A stretch of 33,165 nt of DNA from an uncultured Blautia sp. (GTDB lineage: Bacteria; Bacillota; Clostridia; Lachnospirales; Lachnospiraceae). The notes below the pieces were generated by a model, which saw only the letters and a program-made list of their open reading frames with translations, had not been told where the DNA came from and ran no database searches. Shown piece by piece: positions 32,516 to 33,165 of this stretch (position 1 is its first letter; each line of letters begins with the position of its first letter). The position numbers and the translations under genes were made by a program. Location: positions 1 to 33,165 of the forward strand of contig CAOJIB010000012.1 in assembly GCA_948436455.1 (NCBI GenBank). Direction: 5' to 3'.

Positions 32516-33165
32516 TTAGCGCGGAGCGCCGGGCTTTTGGCCGCATCTTGCGTGGGGCCGCAGAGAATAGTTCCATTTGCTTAAGGAAAGATTCTTATTA
32601 TAATAAGGATCTCCATTTTTTAAGATTTCTGGCCAGTGGCTCCGCATATATTCGATTTCCCGACCGAAGCGCCGGATCTTCTCCTCACTGTCTTCCGCGC
32701 CCCGGGTTTTGGACTCCATATGGTACAGCTCGGCGTAGGGATTATAGATGATCCGGTATCCCTCCCGGCGAAGCTTCAGGCACAGATCCACGTCGTTAAA
32801 GGCCACCGCCAGTTCCTCGGTAAAGCCTCCCGCCTTTTGGAAGGCCTTCTTTTTCACCAGCATACAGGCGGCGGTCACAGCGCTTTGCTCCTGAAGAAGC
32901 GCCGCTTTATGCAGATAGCCGGTGCGATCTTTTTGCAGATCGGTGAAGATATTGCCAGCAACGCCGCCTAAGCCTACGACGATTCCCGCATGCTGGATCG
33001 TGTGATCCGGATAATAGAGCCGCGCGCCCACTGCGCCCACGCCCGGCCGCTGGCAGACGCCAAGGAGTTCCTCCAGCCAGTGGGGACTGATCACCGTGAC
33101 GTCGTTATTGAGGAACAGCAGGTATTCTCCCCGGGCGTGGGCGACGCCGAAATTATTGATGGCGG
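32516..33165 (-). CDS. Family 2 glycosyltransferase, C-terminal part (cut by window edge)
   Basis: The reading frame is open to the right edge, so the N-terminus lies outside the window. The visible 216 residues include INNFGVAHARGEYLLFLNND (a GT2 metal-binding region with NND), PDHTIQHAGIVVGLGG and VAFNDVDLCLKLRREGYRI with the conserved acidic residues. A GTG at 33094 lies inside the fold and is not the start. It is 11 bp upstream of the next glycosyltransferase and cotranscribed with it. Together they suggest an O-antigen or rhamnan-like polymer. Confidence 0.9.
   Translation of the reverse strand, partial: AINNFGVAHARGEYLLFLNNDVTVISPHWLEELLGVCQRPGVGAVGARLYYPDHTIQHAGIVVGLGGVAGNIFTDLQKDRTGYLHKAALLQEQSAVTAACMLVKKKAFQKAGGFTEELAVAFNDVDLCLKLRREGYRIIYNPYAELYHMESKTRGAEDSEEKIRRFGREIEYMRSHWPEILKNGDPYYNKNLSLSKWNYSLRPHARCGQKPGAPR

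Noticed and set aside
33092-33094. GTG at 33094 as start of the last glycosyltransferase
   Set aside because: Conserved GT2 sequence (INNFGVAHARGEYLLFLNND) continues upstream to the window edge, so the start is outside.
1-33165. tRNA, rRNA, CRISPR array, prophage or defence genes
   Set aside because: None was recognised on reading both strands; gaps between genes are too short or lack the expected signatures.

Overview
The window looks like chromosomal DNA from a Gram-positive, low-to-mid GC anaerobe of the class Clostridia, most likely Lachnospiraceae. This is inferred from the gene set and layout: era-recO-glyS order, single-chain GlyRS, an M16C peptidase beside era, lipoproteins with an acidic Ala/Glu linker, strong AGGAGG ribosome sites and occasional TTG/GTG starts. 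I cannot name a genus. I see no rRNA, tRNA, phage, CRISPR or full-length insertion sequence.

Region 1 (1-7087, all minus) is housekeeping. Read in the direction of transcription it holds glf (UDP-galactopyranose mutase), an uncharacterised protein, an M16C zinc peptidase, the GTPase Era, RecO and the N-terminal part of glycyl-tRNA synthetase. From the uncharacterised gene through recO the gaps are 14-27 bp, as in one operon.

Region 2 (7088-13271, minus) holds a PutP-type sodium/solute symporter, a small DUF5662-type protein coupled to a large GH13 (GlgX/isoamylase-type) protein that has lost its catalytic residues, and a ClC-type Cl-/H+ exchanger with a C-terminal RCK_C-like domain. The 334-bp gap upstream of putP contains a 133-bp element with terminal inverted repeats and a perfect 8-bp flanking duplication. 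It reads as a non-autonomous (MITE-like) insertion, possibly IS66-related.

Region 3 (13567-23958, plus) starts with a Cys-rich DUF1292 protein and its terminator. A clear sigma-A promoter follows (TTGACA, 18 bp, TATAGT), then an eight-gene sugar cluster: lipoprotein binding protein, dual-NBD ATPase, permease, tagatose-bisphosphate aldolase catalytic subunit (GatY-like), FGGY kinase, PfkB kinase, galactitol-1-phosphate dehydrogenase-like enzyme (GatD-like) and aldolase partner subunit (GatZ-like). The most economical reading is a non-PTS galactitol- or tagatose-type pathway. A hexitol enters by ABC transport, is phosphorylated by the FGGY kinase, oxidised by the GatD homologue, phosphorylated again by the PfkB kinase and cleaved by GatY/GatZ. 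Hairpins split the cluster into segments, and no local regulator is encoded.

Region 4 (24041-27648) holds an ECF-type sigma factor overlapping a membrane-anchored, probable anti-sigma protein (ATGA overlap). These converge through a strong bidirectional terminator on an HtrA-type protease with an unusual Tyr/Gln/Asn-rich cytoplasmic tail.

Region 5 (27769-33165, minus) is a surface-polysaccharide block: two adjacent GT2 glycosyltransferases (one cut by the window edge), then a promoter, a polyprenyl-phosphate sugar phosphotransferase, an LCP-family ligase and a third GT2 enzyme. It probably builds a glycan and attaches it to the wall.
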